Positions 1 to 7,893 of a DNA stretch of 16,590 nt are shown piece after piece (within the stretch, counting starts at the first letter, position 1; each line of letters starts with the position of its first letter). The notes beneath the pieces were generated by a model. It saw nothing but the letters and a program-made list of their open reading frames with translations, had not been told where the DNA came from and ran no database searches. The DNA is from JANOQP01 sp044227705 (GTDB lineage: Bacteria; Bacteroidota; Bacteroidia; Chitinophagales; Saprospiraceae), in the NCBI GenBank assembly GCA_044227705.1, contig JBGAWE010000087.1, forward strand, positions 1 to 16,590, written 5' to 3'. Position numbers and translations under genes: made by a program.

Positions 1-1799
1 AGCTGGTCGCCGCCGTCGTTGAGCTTCCGCGTGAGGAACGCGCTCGGAAAGAGGCTCACCGGGTATACGATGGTGAAAGACGAGTCGCGGTCGGTCAACG
101 CGCCCCGGTAGTAGCTGCTCTCCGCCCGAAGCCCGGCCTGGAAGCCCCAGTCGCCGCGCTGGTGGCTGCCCTGCAAATAGGCGGCAAAAACATCGTCGTT
201 GAACTTGTAGTGGTCGGAAATCTGGTGGACGGGCTGCCAGACGTCCGCCTCGTCCAGCTTGTAGCTCGTGTTGTCGTTGAAGTTCGTGCGCAGCGTGGAT
301 TTGAGGCCGCCCTCGATTTTCGTCCGCTCGTTGATGGGGTTGACGAAGTCGGTCTGCGCCGTGACGAACTGGCCGCGCCCGCGCGCCTCCTGTTTTTCAA
401 AGTTCATCTCGCCGGTGCTGGCGTAGTCGGTCTCGAAGTGGCTGTTGCCCCGGAAGCGGACGCGGTTGAGGTTGAGGTCGGCCGTCCATTCCCGCCCTTT
501 TTTGGGGAAAAGGTGCTTGAACTGCGCCGACGTGCCGAGGTTCCAGAAGGCCCGCTCGTTCGCCGTCGAGCGCAGGTAGCTGATCGGGGGCGCACTGGAA
601 AGCGGGTATTCGGTCGTCGTCGTGATGTCGTCCGACGGCTGGAAGTGGCCCCGCGTGAGGTTTCCGCTGAGCGTCAGCGTGTTGCGGTTGTCGATGAGCC
701 AGTCGACCCCAGCGCGGCCGTTGGCGAAAAGCCCGAGCATCTTGTTCTCCGACTCCTGCGTGACGGTCGAGGCCGGCGCAAAGAGGTTTTGCCGGACGGT
801 CGTCCCGTCGCCGTTGCCCCGGTTCTGGTTGATATTGGCCGAGCCGAAGAGGTTGAACTTCCCGCCCCGGGCGTTGAGGTCGCCGCCGAGGTTGAAGCCG
901 CCCTTCGAGTCGGCGCCGGTGCGGACGTTGCCGTTGTAGCCCAGCCGGAGCTCTTTTTTGAGAACAATGTTGACGATGCCGCCCGGCCCGCCGCCCGCGT
1001 CGAACTTGGCCGACGGGTTCGTGATGACCTCCACGCTCTCGATGGAAGAGGCCGGGATTTGGTCGAGGGTCAAGGTGGTCGGCCGCCCGTCGACGAAGAT
1101 TTGCGGCGAGCTGTTCCTCAAAGAGACGTTGCCGTCGAGGTCGACGGAAAGCGACGGGACATTTTTCAAAGCGTCTTGAGCCGTGCCGCCCGCCGAGGTC
1201 AAATCCTTGTCCACGCGATAGGATTTGCGGTCGAGCGCGAGGGTCGTCGCCTGCGCCTTCGCGGTGACGGTCACTTCTTTCATCGTTTTCCCGTCCTCGA
1301 CGAGGCGGATGTTTCCGAGGTCTTTTTCAAAGTTGCCGCCACCGAAACCGCCGCCGCCTTGCCCGCCGGAAAACTCGCCCGACCCGCCACCGGGTTTTCC
1401 ACCCGATTGGCCGCCAGGCCTTCCGCCGGGTTGACCACCCGGCCGGCCCTCGCCGCTCGGCGGTTTTATGCCGAACGAGACCGTCCTTTTCACGTCGGTG
1501 TACCCCAAAAAGGAGACGACCAGTTCGAAATCGCCCACGACGGGCAGTTTTTCAAAACTGAAATCGCCGTTGTCGGCCGTGAGCTGCCCGGCGAGCAGGG
1601 TGTCCTTCGCCGTCCGCGTGGCCGGGTTGAACACCTTGCCGAACAGGCGGACGGTGGCGTAGCCCACGCCTCGGTTGTTCTCGTCAACAATTTTTCCGTA
1701 GAAATGGCCCGGCCCCCCGCCAGCGCGCGGGAACTGGGCATGGGCCATCGAGATGGTCGCCAGCCAGAGCGTCGCGGCGAGGAAAATTGGATTCTTCAT
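1..1799 (-). CDS. TonB-dependent receptor, outer-membrane beta-barrel family (5' part, runs off left edge)
   Basis: This is a substrate-uptake or export receptor of the outer membrane, driven by TonB. The frame from the ATG at 1799 stays open to the left edge for 599 codons. In order it shows a signal peptide (residues 1-22, ending HAQ), a carboxypeptidase-regulatory-like domain beginning GKIVDENNRGVGYATVRLFG (about 33-100), a Gly/Pro-rich linker with PGGx repeats, and then a plug domain. The plug contains LKNVPSLSVDLDGNVSLR, IFVDGRP, SIESVEVITNPSAKFDAGG and GGIVNIVLKK. The start of the barrel follows. These plug motifs are typical of the Bacteroidota receptor family with an OMP_b-brl_3 barrel. 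The family usually has 750-950 residues, so roughly the last quarter to third is missing. It diverges from the sensor operon across 171 bp, which suggests regulatory linkage. The substrate cannot be read from the sequence. Confidence 0.93.
   Translation of the reverse strand, partial: MKNPIFLAATLWLATISMAHAQFPRAGGGPGHFYGKIVDENNRGVGYATVRLFGKVFNPATRTAKDTLLAGQLTADNGDFSFEKLPVVGDFELVVSFLGYTDVKRTVSFGIKPPSGEGRPGGQPGGRPGGQSGGKPGGGSGEFSGGQGGGGFGGGNFEKDLGNIRLVEDGKTMKEVTVTAKAQATTLALDRKSYRVDKDLTSAGGTAQDALKNVPSLSVDLDGNVSLRNSSPQIFVDGRPTTLTLDQIPASSIESVEVITNPSAKFDAGGGPGGIVNIVLKKELRLGYNGNVRTGADSKGGFNLGGDLNARGGKFNLFGSANINQNRGNGDGTTVRQNLFAPASTVTQESENKMLGLFANGRAGVDWLIDNRNTLTLSGNLTRGHFQPSDDITTTTEYPLSSAPPISYLRSTANERAFWNLGTSAQFKHLFPKKGREWTADLNLNRVRFRGNSHFETDYASTGEMNFEKQEARGRGQFVTAQTDFVNPINERTKIEGGLKSTLRTNFNDNTSYKLDEADVWQPVHQISDHYKFNDDVFAAYLQGSHQRGDWGFQAGLRAESSYYRGALTDRDSSFTIVYPVSLFPSAFLTRKLNDGGDQ
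1387..1449 (-). repeat. PGGx tetrapeptide repeat linker in the TonB-dependent receptor
   Basis: The minus-strand codons encode a run of PGGQ/PGGR/PGGK-type tetrapeptides between the carboxypeptidase-regulatory domain and the plug. A further Gly-rich tail (GGQGGGGFGGG) follows. It is a low-complexity flexible linker inside the gene and not a separate element. Confidence 0.75.
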
Positions 1800-1852
1800 A
1801 AAATAGGTGGGTTTGCGCCGGTCAGGCCCGGCTGTTCGCATTGGTAACGGCA

Positions 1853-1860
1853 CAAAAGTC
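1853..1860 (-). promoter_or_regulatory. Possible -7 element (GACTTTTG) for the TonB-dependent receptor
   Basis: On the minus strand this reads GACTTTTG, 7 of 8 to the Bacteroidota TAnnTTTG -7 box, 54 bp upstream of the receptor ATG. No clear -33 TTG was found. The same GAnnTTTG variant precedes two other minus-strand genes in this window. Confidence 0.28.
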
Positions 1861-1970
1861 CGCCCCTGTTTCCGCCCCATCGGGATGAACCGACGAACCG
1901 GCGGATTGTCCCGGCGAACCCCGCCCCCGCACTATTTGCCGCCCGAAAACCGCTGGCGACCTTTGTCTCC

Positions 1971-2984
1971 ATGAAAAAATCGGCGCCCATCATCATCCAA
2001 TTGGCCATCTGGGCGGGCATCTGGTCCATCTTCGTCTTCACCGGCGACCCGACGCGCAAGCCGCCCAACTCGGTCGCGCTCGACACGCTGCGGGTCGTCG
2101 TGCTGGCCGTTTTTTTCAACGTGGCCTACCATTTCCTCGTCCCGCTCTATCTGTCGAAGGGGAAAAAAGGCCTGTTCACCGGCCTCTCCGCGCTGGCCCT
2201 CGTGGCCTCCGTCTGGCTGATGGCGGAAATCGACACGGCCTTCTGGGCCGCCAGCGACGCGCCGCCCGCCAAGCTGGAGAAGATGCGCCGCTACCGCTTC
2301 GTCTTCCCCAGCCTGCTTGGCTTGATAGTCTTCGGCGCGGCGGCGACGGTGCGCGGCTTCGGCGCCTTCGAGCAAAAAAAGGCAGACGAGGCCGAGGCCA
2401 ACCGCCGCCGCCTCGAGGCAGAGCTGGCCCTTTTGAAGTCGCAGATAAACCCCCATTTCTTGCTCAACACGCTCAACAATCTCTACGGAATCGCGCTGAC
2501 GGAGCCGGAAAAGACCCCCGACGCCCTCCTCAAACTGGCCAACATGGTGCGCTACATCCTCCACGAGTGCGCCGAGCCGACCGTGCCGCTGGCGAGGGAT
2601 TTGTCGTTCGTCGAGAACTTCATCGACCTCCAGCGCCTGCGCCTTCCGCCCAACGCCGAGCTGCGCGTCGACCTTCCCGCAAGCCCGCCCGACCTGCCCA
2701 TCGAGCCAATGGTTCTGATACCTTTTATTGAAAACGCCTTCAAGCACGGACTGACGACGCGCCAGCCCTGCTCGATTTCGGTCTCGGTGGAAACGGGACC
2801 GCGCAGCCTCGATTTGCGGGTCGAAAACCAAGTTTTTACCCCAAAAAACGGCCCAGAGACCTCTGGCGGCATCGGCCTTGCGAACACCCGGCAGCGGCTC
2901 GAACAGAGCTACCCCGCCCGCCACTCGCTGAAAATCGACGACGACGGGCAGCGGCACAGCGTCCACCTGCAATTGAGTTTGTAA
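1971..2984 (+). CDS. LytS/YehU-type membrane sensor histidine kinase
   Basis: This is a 337-residue inner-membrane sensor kinase of the His_kinase (PF06580) type that should phosphorylate the regulator encoded next. Four hydrophobic helices lie at about 6-23, 40-62, 67-87 and 110-128. A short charged coiled stretch follows (KKADEAEANRRRLEAELALL). The phosphoacceptor box is LKSQINPHFLLNTLNNLYG, with His162. The N box is PFIENAFKHGL (Asn255), and the G box is GGIGLANTRQRLEQ (299-312). All key residues are present, so it should be active. No separate periplasmic sensor domain is visible, so the signal is unknown. The ATG at 1971 is followed directly by Lys-Lys and the first membrane helix. The stop is 5 bp from the next start, so the two genes are almost certainly cotranscribed. 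Confidence 0.95.
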   Translation: MKKSAPIIIQLAIWAGIWSIFVFTGDPTRKPPNSVALDTLRVVVLAVFFNVAYHFLVPLYLSKGKKGLFTGLSALALVASVWLMAEIDTAFWAASDAPPAKLEKMRRYRFVFPSLLGLIVFGAAATVRGFGAFEQKKADEAEANRRRLEAELALLKSQINPHFLLNTLNNLYGIALTEPEKTPDALLKLANMVRYILHECAEPTVPLARDLSFVENFIDLQRLRLPPNAELRVDLPASPPDLPIEPMVLIPFIENAFKHGLTTRQPCSISVSVETGPRSLDLRVENQVFTPKNGPETSGGIGLANTRQRLEQSYPARHSLKIDDDGQRHSVHLQLSL

Positions 2985-2989
2985 AAAAC

Positions 2990-3679
2990 ATGACCCTCAT
3001 CGCCCTCGACGACGAACCCATCGCCCTCGCCATCATCGAGCGCCACGTCCGCTCGGTGGAGGGCGCGCGGCTGCTGGCGACGTTCACCGACGCGGCTGCC
3101 GCCGCCGATTTTTTGAGGAAAAACCCCGTCGACCTGCTCATCTCCGACATCCAGATGCCCGACGTGGGCGGCCTCCAGTTCGTCCGCGAGCTGGCCGACG
3201 AGCGGCCGATGGTCATCTTCCTGACCGCCTTCCGCGAGCACGCCCTTGACGGCTTCGACCTTGACGTGGTCGATTATCTGGTGAAGCCCGTCGCACCCGA
3301 CCGCTTCCAAAAGGCGCTGAAAAAAGCCGCCGACCTGCTCGACCTTCGGCAAAAGGCGGAGGCGGCCTCCCCCACCCTGCTGACGGACGATTTCTTTTAC
3401 GTCTTCTCCGAATATGTCCAGGTGAAAATCATGCTGGCCGACGTGGTTTTCATCGAGAGCATGGGCGACTACGTGAAAATCCACCTCGTCAGCCAGCCGC
3501 GCCCTGTGCTGACGCTCGAACGGCTGAAAAACCTCGCCGCCAGCCTCGAGGGGCGCGGCTTCCAGCGGGTGCACCGCTCGTTTTTGGTCAACCTGTCAAA
3601 AGTGGAGGCCCGGCAGAAGTCGCAACTGCGCGTGGCCGGGCAGTGGATTCCGGTCGGGGAGACCTACCAAACCCCGTGA
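2990..3679 (+). CDS. LytTR-family response regulator
   Basis: This 229-residue two-component response regulator is the partner of the upstream kinase. The receiver domain (1-120) carries the acidic pocket Asp7/Asp8, phosphoacceptor Asp53 in LLISDIQMPDVGG, Thr79 in FLTA and Lys99 in LVKP. A LytTR DNA-binding domain follows (about 133-229), with the family signatures FIESMGDYVKIHL, LKNLAASL and FQRVHRSFLVNLSKV. The protein ends at PVGETYQTP, several residues before the final helix usual in Bacteroidota LytTR proteins. A decayed copy of this same 3' end occurs at 6219-6300. Likely targets are nearby surface genes, such as the divergent TonB receptor, but that is inference. Confidence 0.95.
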   Translation: MTLIALDDEPIALAIIERHVRSVEGARLLATFTDAAAAADFLRKNPVDLLISDIQMPDVGGLQFVRELADERPMVIFLTAFREHALDGFDLDVVDYLVKPVAPDRFQKALKKAADLLDLRQKAEAASPTLLTDDFFYVFSEYVQVKIMLADVVFIESMGDYVKIHLVSQPRPVLTLERLKNLAASLEGRGFQRVHRSFLVNLSKVEARQKSQLRVAGQWIPVGETYQTP

Positions 3680-3693
3680 AGCCCGCTGGGAAA

Positions 3694-3709
3694 GAGGCAT
3701 CAATGCCTC
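3694..3709. terminator. Small hairpin between convergent genes
   Basis: GAGGCA and TGCCTC form a perfect 6-bp stem with a TCAA tetraloop. It sits between the stop of the LytTR gene and the convergent T9SS gene, overlapping the stop codon of the latter. No T-run follows on either strand, so a terminator role is only a possibility. Confidence 0.25.
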
Positions 3710-6213
3710 ACGACCAGCCGCGCTGTCGTGCCTTTTTCAAAAATGGAGCGAATCAAAAACGGCCCGTCAGGCAGCCCTTTTTCGACGGAAAACTCGAGCC
3801 GCCGCCCGGTCTTCTCTTTTTCAAAACCGTAAACGCGCCGCCTGTCGAGGCTCAAAACCTCGAACTTGACCGGCCCGACAAACTCGTTTTCCAGCAAAAC
3901 TCGAACCGGCTGCCCGCCCGGAACCGGGTTCGGAGAAACCTCCAGTTTTCCAAAACCCGCTGGTTCGTCACGGGTCGAGACGAGGCCGCTCTTCCCTGTT
4001 TTCAGCAAGAAAATGTCGCTCGAATTGGTCGGGTACCAATCGCCGGAGAGGACAAAGGAGCCGTCGGGCAACAGTTTTTGCGCGGCGTAGCCATAGTCCG
4101 GCAGCCCGAAAAGGGTGACCTGGCCCACCGTTTCGAGGTTCTCGTCGAGCGCCGAGACGTTGAGTTTCATGCCCGTCGGCCCGTCCGGTTCGGGCAGCGA
4201 GCAGACCAGTTTCCCATCGGCCATCCGGAACAGCCAGTTGAAGCTCAACAGCGGTTTTGACAGGTTGGCGAGCGTTTTTTGGGCCAAAAGCTCGCCGTCG
4301 GGCGTGAGTTTTTGGAGCGAACACTGCTTGTCGCCCCCGGCTTCCCGCTGGGTGAGGACGGCGAGGTTGCCGTCGGCCGTCCTTTCGACTTCGACGCGGC
4401 TGCCCCAATCGAGCGGCACATCGGGCGGTATGGTTTTTTGAGCCAAGACCTCTCCCGTCAGCGGGTCCAACCGGAAAAAAAGTAGCGAATGGCCGCTGCC
4501 CGGGTCGAGGCCAACCGCGACGAGGCTGCCGTCGTCAAGTGCCAGCCCGTTGGCGATGTAAGGCGAGAAGTTGTTGGCGCCCTGAACCAGCAGCTTCGAC
4601 CATAGCTGCGTGCCGTCGGCGGAGAAGCCCGTGGCCCAGACCTGTTTTTGGAACTGCACTACCAGTGGGTACCGGTCCGAAAAAACGACCGCGCCGCCGT
4701 CGTTCGTCGCCGCGATCGCGCCCCTCGAGTTCCATGCAGCACCGACCGTTTTCTTCCAGAGGGCCTGCCCGGTGGCGCTCAATTTTGCGAATTCGTGCTT
4801 GCCGAAGCCGCCCTCCCAGCCGAACACGAAAACGCCGCCGTCGGAGGCAGCCTCGATGTTGAAGGCCCAGATTTCGCTCGGCCCGTCGTTTTCGTTTTTC
4901 CAGATTTCGTTGCCCTCGGCGTCGGTTTTCCGGACGACGACGCCGAGCGAGTTGGACGTGTCGTAAAACGTGTTGGCGACGTAAAAACCACCGTCCGAGG
5001 TCAGTTCGAGGTTCGGCTCATATGTGTAGTCCTCCTCCGCCGGGGCCGACGTGCCCAGTTTTTGCGGCGCGACGGCCTCAAAAGCGGGCATCGATACCGG
5101 CGAAACAAACCCGTCGAAACTGTATGCGAACGGCGACGACGCACCCGCCACCAACAGATTCCCGTCAGGCAGGACAAGGCCGTCGTTCAAAAAGAGATAG
5201 GGACTGCCCGCTAGGTTTTTGTGGAAAACGGGGTCGCCGGTCGCGCTGTCCAGCACCTCGATTTCGCGGCCATGGACGAGCGCGATTTGGCCCGTTTGAG
5301 GCATCGGCAGGAGCCAGCCGGAGGTGAACACATCGGGCTTGTAGGTGTCGGCAAGCTGTTTTTTCCACAAAAAGGAGCCGTCGGGGGCAAACTTGAACAG
5401 GGCACAAAACGTGTAGCCAAGCCGCATCGCCGCCAAAAAAACGGAACCGTCGGCCGGGTCGACGGCCGTCGAGACGCCCTGCAACGGCAGGTTTTGGTTG
5501 TTGAAAACCGCGTCGGGCGCGGCCGTCCAGATGGTCGAGCCGTCGGGGGCCAGGCGGTGCAGGCGGCACGAATCGAAGTCGAAGTTTTCGACGACGAGGC
5601 AGCCGCCGTCGGGCAGCGCTCTCAACAGATTGGTGGCGAGCATGACCGATTTTTGGAAATCCCGCTGCCAGACGGCCCCGGCCGCCGCGTCGAGCCGCCG
5701 GAGCTTGCCCTCGTCGGGCTGGAAAAGGAGCGCGCCGTCGTCGACGGTCTCTATTTCGAGCGGCCGCTTTCGGGTGTGCCAGGTTTTGGTGCCCACCTCG
5801 AAAAAGCCGAACAGTCCGGTCTTTTCAAAAACGGGCTGGCCAGCGGCATCGAGTTTTTGCAAAAAAAGGAGCGAGGTGTCGGGCAGCCCCTGATTTCGGC
5901 TCTCGCCGACGAGCCAGAGGTGGCCGGTCGTTTCGCTGCGCGAAAAATCGGAGAGCTGCTCGTTGCGCTCCGGGCCGCCGAACTGGTCTTGCCAAAGAGG
6001 CTGGCCGAGCGAGTCGAGCAGGACGAGCCAGCAGTCGTTTTGCGGCCCGTCGGCGAGGGTGCCAGCCGCCCAAAAATGCGAGGGCGAGCCTGTTTCCTCG
6101 ACGGCAATGAGGGCCTCCTCGAGATTCGGCTGGCCGTGCCATTTTGTCCATTCTACCTGCCCTTGGGCGGACAGGGCCAGGAGCAGAAGGAGGGGCAGAA
6201 ATGTCCTTTTCAT
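3700..6213 (-). CDS. Secreted beta-propeller-like protein with T9SS type A sorting domain
   Basis: This 837-residue secreted or cell-surface protein is exported by Sec and then by the type IX secretion system. The start was placed at 6213 because the peptide MKRTFLPLLLLLALSAQGQ is a clear signal peptide, whereas an upstream in-frame extension to 6291 has no such character. The body consists of many repeats of 40-60 residues with patterns such as DGGFYVANTFYDTSNSLGVV, KLSATGQALWKK, FSADGTQLWSK, LTPDGELLAQKT and PDGSFVLSGDW. These are typical of blades ending in G-x-x-x-W strands, as in beta-propeller or delta-60-like proteins. The last 83 residues (755-837) form the sorting domain, with LEVSPNPVPGGQPVRVLLEN, FEVLSLDRRRVYGFEKEK and the terminal TARLVVRH. 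No catalytic motif was recognised, so binding or adhesion is the likelier role. It converges on the LytTR gene and lies downstream of the LRR gene on the same strand. Confidence 0.88.
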   Translation of the reverse strand: MKRTFLPLLLLLALSAQGQVEWTKWHGQPNLEEALIAVEETGSPSHFWAAGTLADGPQNDCWLVLLDSLGQPLWQDQFGGPERNEQLSDFSRSETTGHLWLVGESRNQGLPDTSLLFLQKLDAAGQPVFEKTGLFGFFEVGTKTWHTRKRPLEIETVDDGALLFQPDEGKLRRLDAAAGAVWQRDFQKSVMLATNLLRALPDGGCLVVENFDFDSCRLHRLAPDGSTIWTAAPDAVFNNQNLPLQGVSTAVDPADGSVFLAAMRLGYTFCALFKFAPDGSFLWKKQLADTYKPDVFTSGWLLPMPQTGQIALVHGREIEVLDSATGDPVFHKNLAGSPYLFLNDGLVLPDGNLLVAGASSPFAYSFDGFVSPVSMPAFEAVAPQKLGTSAPAEEDYTYEPNLELTSDGGFYVANTFYDTSNSLGVVVRKTDAEGNEIWKNENDGPSEIWAFNIEAASDGGVFVFGWEGGFGKHEFAKLSATGQALWKKTVGAAWNSRGAIAATNDGGAVVFSDRYPLVVQFQKQVWATGFSADGTQLWSKLLVQGANNFSPYIANGLALDDGSLVAVGLDPGSGHSLLFFRLDPLTGEVLAQKTIPPDVPLDWGSRVEVERTADGNLAVLTQREAGGDKQCSLQKLTPDGELLAQKTLANLSKPLLSFNWLFRMADGKLVCSLPEPDGPTGMKLNVSALDENLETVGQVTLFGLPDYGYAAQKLLPDGSFVLSGDWYPTNSSDIFLLKTGKSGLVSTRDEPAGFGKLEVSPNPVPGGQPVRVLLENEFVGPVKFEVLSLDRRRVYGFEKEKTGRRLEFSVEKGLPDGPFLIRSIFEKGTTARLVVRH

Positions 6214-6218
6214 ATAAA

Positions 6219-6300
6219 AAAAGTGTAGGCCCTGCGGCAGCCGCAACTGCGCGTGGCCGGGCAGTGGATTCCGGTCGGGGAGACGTATCAAATCCCCTGA
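6219..6300 (+). pseudogene. Decayed 3' fragment of a LytTR response regulator gene
   Basis: These 82 bases align without gaps to 3598-3679, the last 27 codons of the LytTR gene, with 73 identities by my count. They include 43 bases identical without interruption (6242-6284 against 3621-3663). The translation ends QLRVAGQWIPVGETYQIP and then TGA, as in the intact gene, but an in-frame TAG lies at 6226. No receiver or upstream LytTR sequence precedes it. The fragment begins 5 bp upstream of the start codon of the T9SS propeller gene and ends 19 bp before the stop codon of the LRR gene. It is therefore a scar of duplication or recombination, and not a functional gene. Confidence 0.85.
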
Positions 6301-6319
6301 ATTTTGCCGGGGTTAGGCC

Positions 6320-7783
6320 TCAACGTCGTGCGACCAGCCGCGCCGCCGCCGCCTCGCTGTCCGATGCACGGACGAAAAAGGCGCTAGGCGCGCTGACCGG
6401 GATTTCCAACTTGAAAACCTGCTGTCGCGCCACCTTCTCTTTTTCAAAACTGGAAAGGAGCCGCCCGTCGAGCGAGAATATCTCGATTTTCACCATCCCC
6501 AGAAAGTCGTTTTCGAACAGGATTTCGAGCGGTTGCCCCTCGCCAACGGGATTGGGCGACACCTGAAAGCCCCGCGACTCGTCCGGTTGCTCCGTCGGGG
6601 AGGTGCAGAAGCTCAAGATTTCGGCAGCCGAGTTGCAGCCCACCAAGTTCGAGTCGATGGTGGCCGCTCCGCCGCTCTTGAGGTAGTCGCAAATGTTCTG
6701 CTGCGAACAGGCAGAGAGGATTGCCGAGCCATAGAGGGTGAGTTGGGTCATCTTTGAAAAGTCCATGTTCTCCGTGCCGTCGAGCGAGGCCAGCTTGTCG
6801 TTGTCCTTGATTTCCAGCTTGCTGCCCATCGGCCCCACCGCCGCCAGCGCGTGCAGGCTTTCGAGCGACTGGTTGTAGGCTATTCTGATTTGTGTCTCCA
6901 CCGCTTCGAGCGACCCGAGGCCGTCGAGGCTCTGGAGCAAGTCGTTTCCCCAGATGTTCAATTTTCCGACGGTTTTCAGGTTGTCGAGGCCCTCGAGCGT
7001 TTTCAGCTTGTGGCACAAAGCGACCGTCAGGCCGGCCTTGCCGATGCTGTCCAGCCCTTCCAGTCCGCTCAAACTGGCGAGTTCCAGGTTGTAGATGATG
7101 TTGAGCATCCGGAAAAAGCGCGCCTTCTTCAGTGCCGAGATGTCCGTCAGCGAGCCGCAACTGTTGATGTTCACCACCTCGGCCCGGGTCAGTTTTTCCA
7201 GCCCGCCGAGGTTTTTGAAGCCGTTCTCCGACAACGACAAGTCCCCCGAGACCACTTCCAGATTGTCCAGCCCGGTCAAGTTCTGGAGCCGCGGACACTG
7301 AAAAACCACCATGTCGCCCGCAACCGTGTCGATTTTTTCCAGCCCGACGACGTTCTCGAGCGAGTCCATTTTTGACAGGCTCAAACCGCCGACAGCTTTC
7401 AAACTGGAGAACTGGGCGAGGTTCTTCAACCTCGGCGAGAGGGCCACGTCCAGGTAACCGCCGATGGACTCCACGTTTTCCAGCCCGTGCAAATCGGTCA
7501 AGTGCTCGAGGCTAACCAGTCGGAGGCCCTTTTTGAACGACTTCACCTGCGAAAGCCCGGCGAGGCTCGTTATTTCAGGCAAAACAAAGTCCGGTGCTTC
7601 GATTTGGACTTGCTCGTCGAACTCCGTGCAGTTGGGGAAGTTTTGGGCAAACTGGTCAACCTCCGTTTGGTTGAAAAATTTGATGGTGCCGTTGGAGGAG
7701 GGCAGCGGGCATTGGGCCGAGAGGGCCAACGGCGAGGCTCCCAACAAAAAGGCGAGGATGACGGGCAGGCTTGTCTTGTGCAT
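6320..7783 (-). CDS. Secreted leucine-rich-repeat protein with T9SS type A sorting domain
   Basis: This 487-residue surface protein is probably involved in binding. The ATG at 7783 is chosen because MHKTSLPVILAFLLGASPLALSAQ is a signal peptide; an open extension upstream to 7954 is not signal-like. Residues about 60-355 hold irregular leucine-rich repeats of 22-25 residues, such as GLDNLEVVSGDLSLSENGF, GLEGLDSIGKAGLTVALC and GLDNLKTVGKLNIWGND. They resemble the receptor-L-domain-like repeats common in Bacteroidota. A cysteine-containing cap follows at about 359-393 (CSQQNICDYLKSGGAATID...GC...FC). The sorting domain is at 405-487 (FQVSPNPVGEGQPLEILFEN ... FSLDGRLLSSFEKEK ... ARLVARR). That domain is clearly related to, but diverged from, the domain of the neighbouring propeller gene. 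The two genes are codirectional, separated by 106 bp that contain the LytTR remnant. Confidence 0.9.
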   Translation of the reverse strand: MHKTSLPVILAFLLGASPLALSAQCPLPSSNGTIKFFNQTEVDQFAQNFPNCTEFDEQVQIEAPDFVLPEITSLAGLSQVKSFKKGLRLVSLEHLTDLHGLENVESIGGYLDVALSPRLKNLAQFSSLKAVGGLSLSKMDSLENVVGLEKIDTVAGDMVVFQCPRLQNLTGLDNLEVVSGDLSLSENGFKNLGGLEKLTRAEVVNINSCGSLTDISALKKARFFRMLNIIYNLELASLSGLEGLDSIGKAGLTVALCHKLKTLEGLDNLKTVGKLNIWGNDLLQSLDGLGSLEAVETQIRIAYNQSLESLHALAAVGPMGSKLEIKDNDKLASLDGTENMDFSKMTQLTLYGSAILSACSQQNICDYLKSGGAATIDSNLVGCNSAAEILSFCTSPTEQPDESRGFQVSPNPVGEGQPLEILFENDFLGMVKIEIFSLDGRLLSSFEKEKVARQQVFKLEIPVSAPSAFFVRASDSEAAAARLVARR

Positions 7784-7846
7784 GGTGATTTTTTTATGGC
7801 TTGTTTTCAGTGGCCGGGTGACTGGCTGTGCCGAATCGTTTGGGGG

Positions 7847-7854
7847 CAAATGTC
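7847..7854 (-). promoter_or_regulatory. Possible -7 element (GACATTTG) for the LRR gene
   Basis: The minus strand reads GACATTTGCC, 7 of 8 to TAnnTTTG, 64 bp upstream of the LRR protein ATG in an otherwise gene-free 110-bp gap. No convincing -33 element is visible. Confidence 0.28.
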
Positions 7855-7893
7855 GGTTTAGCGGCCCTTCTTCGCAGTCTGTGGCCGCAGCTT

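Noticed and set aside
162..1847. Long plus-strand open frame of 561 codons
   Set aside because: It is antisense to the TonB-dependent receptor, is rich in Arg/Val/Ala as expected for a GC-rich shadow frame, and shows no domain, whereas the opposite frame has clear receptor motifs.
5221..6228. Plus-strand open frame of 335 codons
   Set aside because: It is antisense to the propeller-like T9SS gene and has no recognisable domain; the minus frame has a signal peptide, repeats and a sorting domain.
6214..6291. N-terminal extension of the propeller-like T9SS protein
   Set aside because: The extra 26 residues are read from the complement of the LytTR scar and precede a clear signal peptide, so the start at 6213 is preferred.
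6444..7298. Minus-strand open frame of 284 codons overlapping the LRR gene
   Set aside because: It is a shifted frame of the LRR gene with low-complexity Arg/Gly/Gln composition and no leucine-rich-repeat periodicity.
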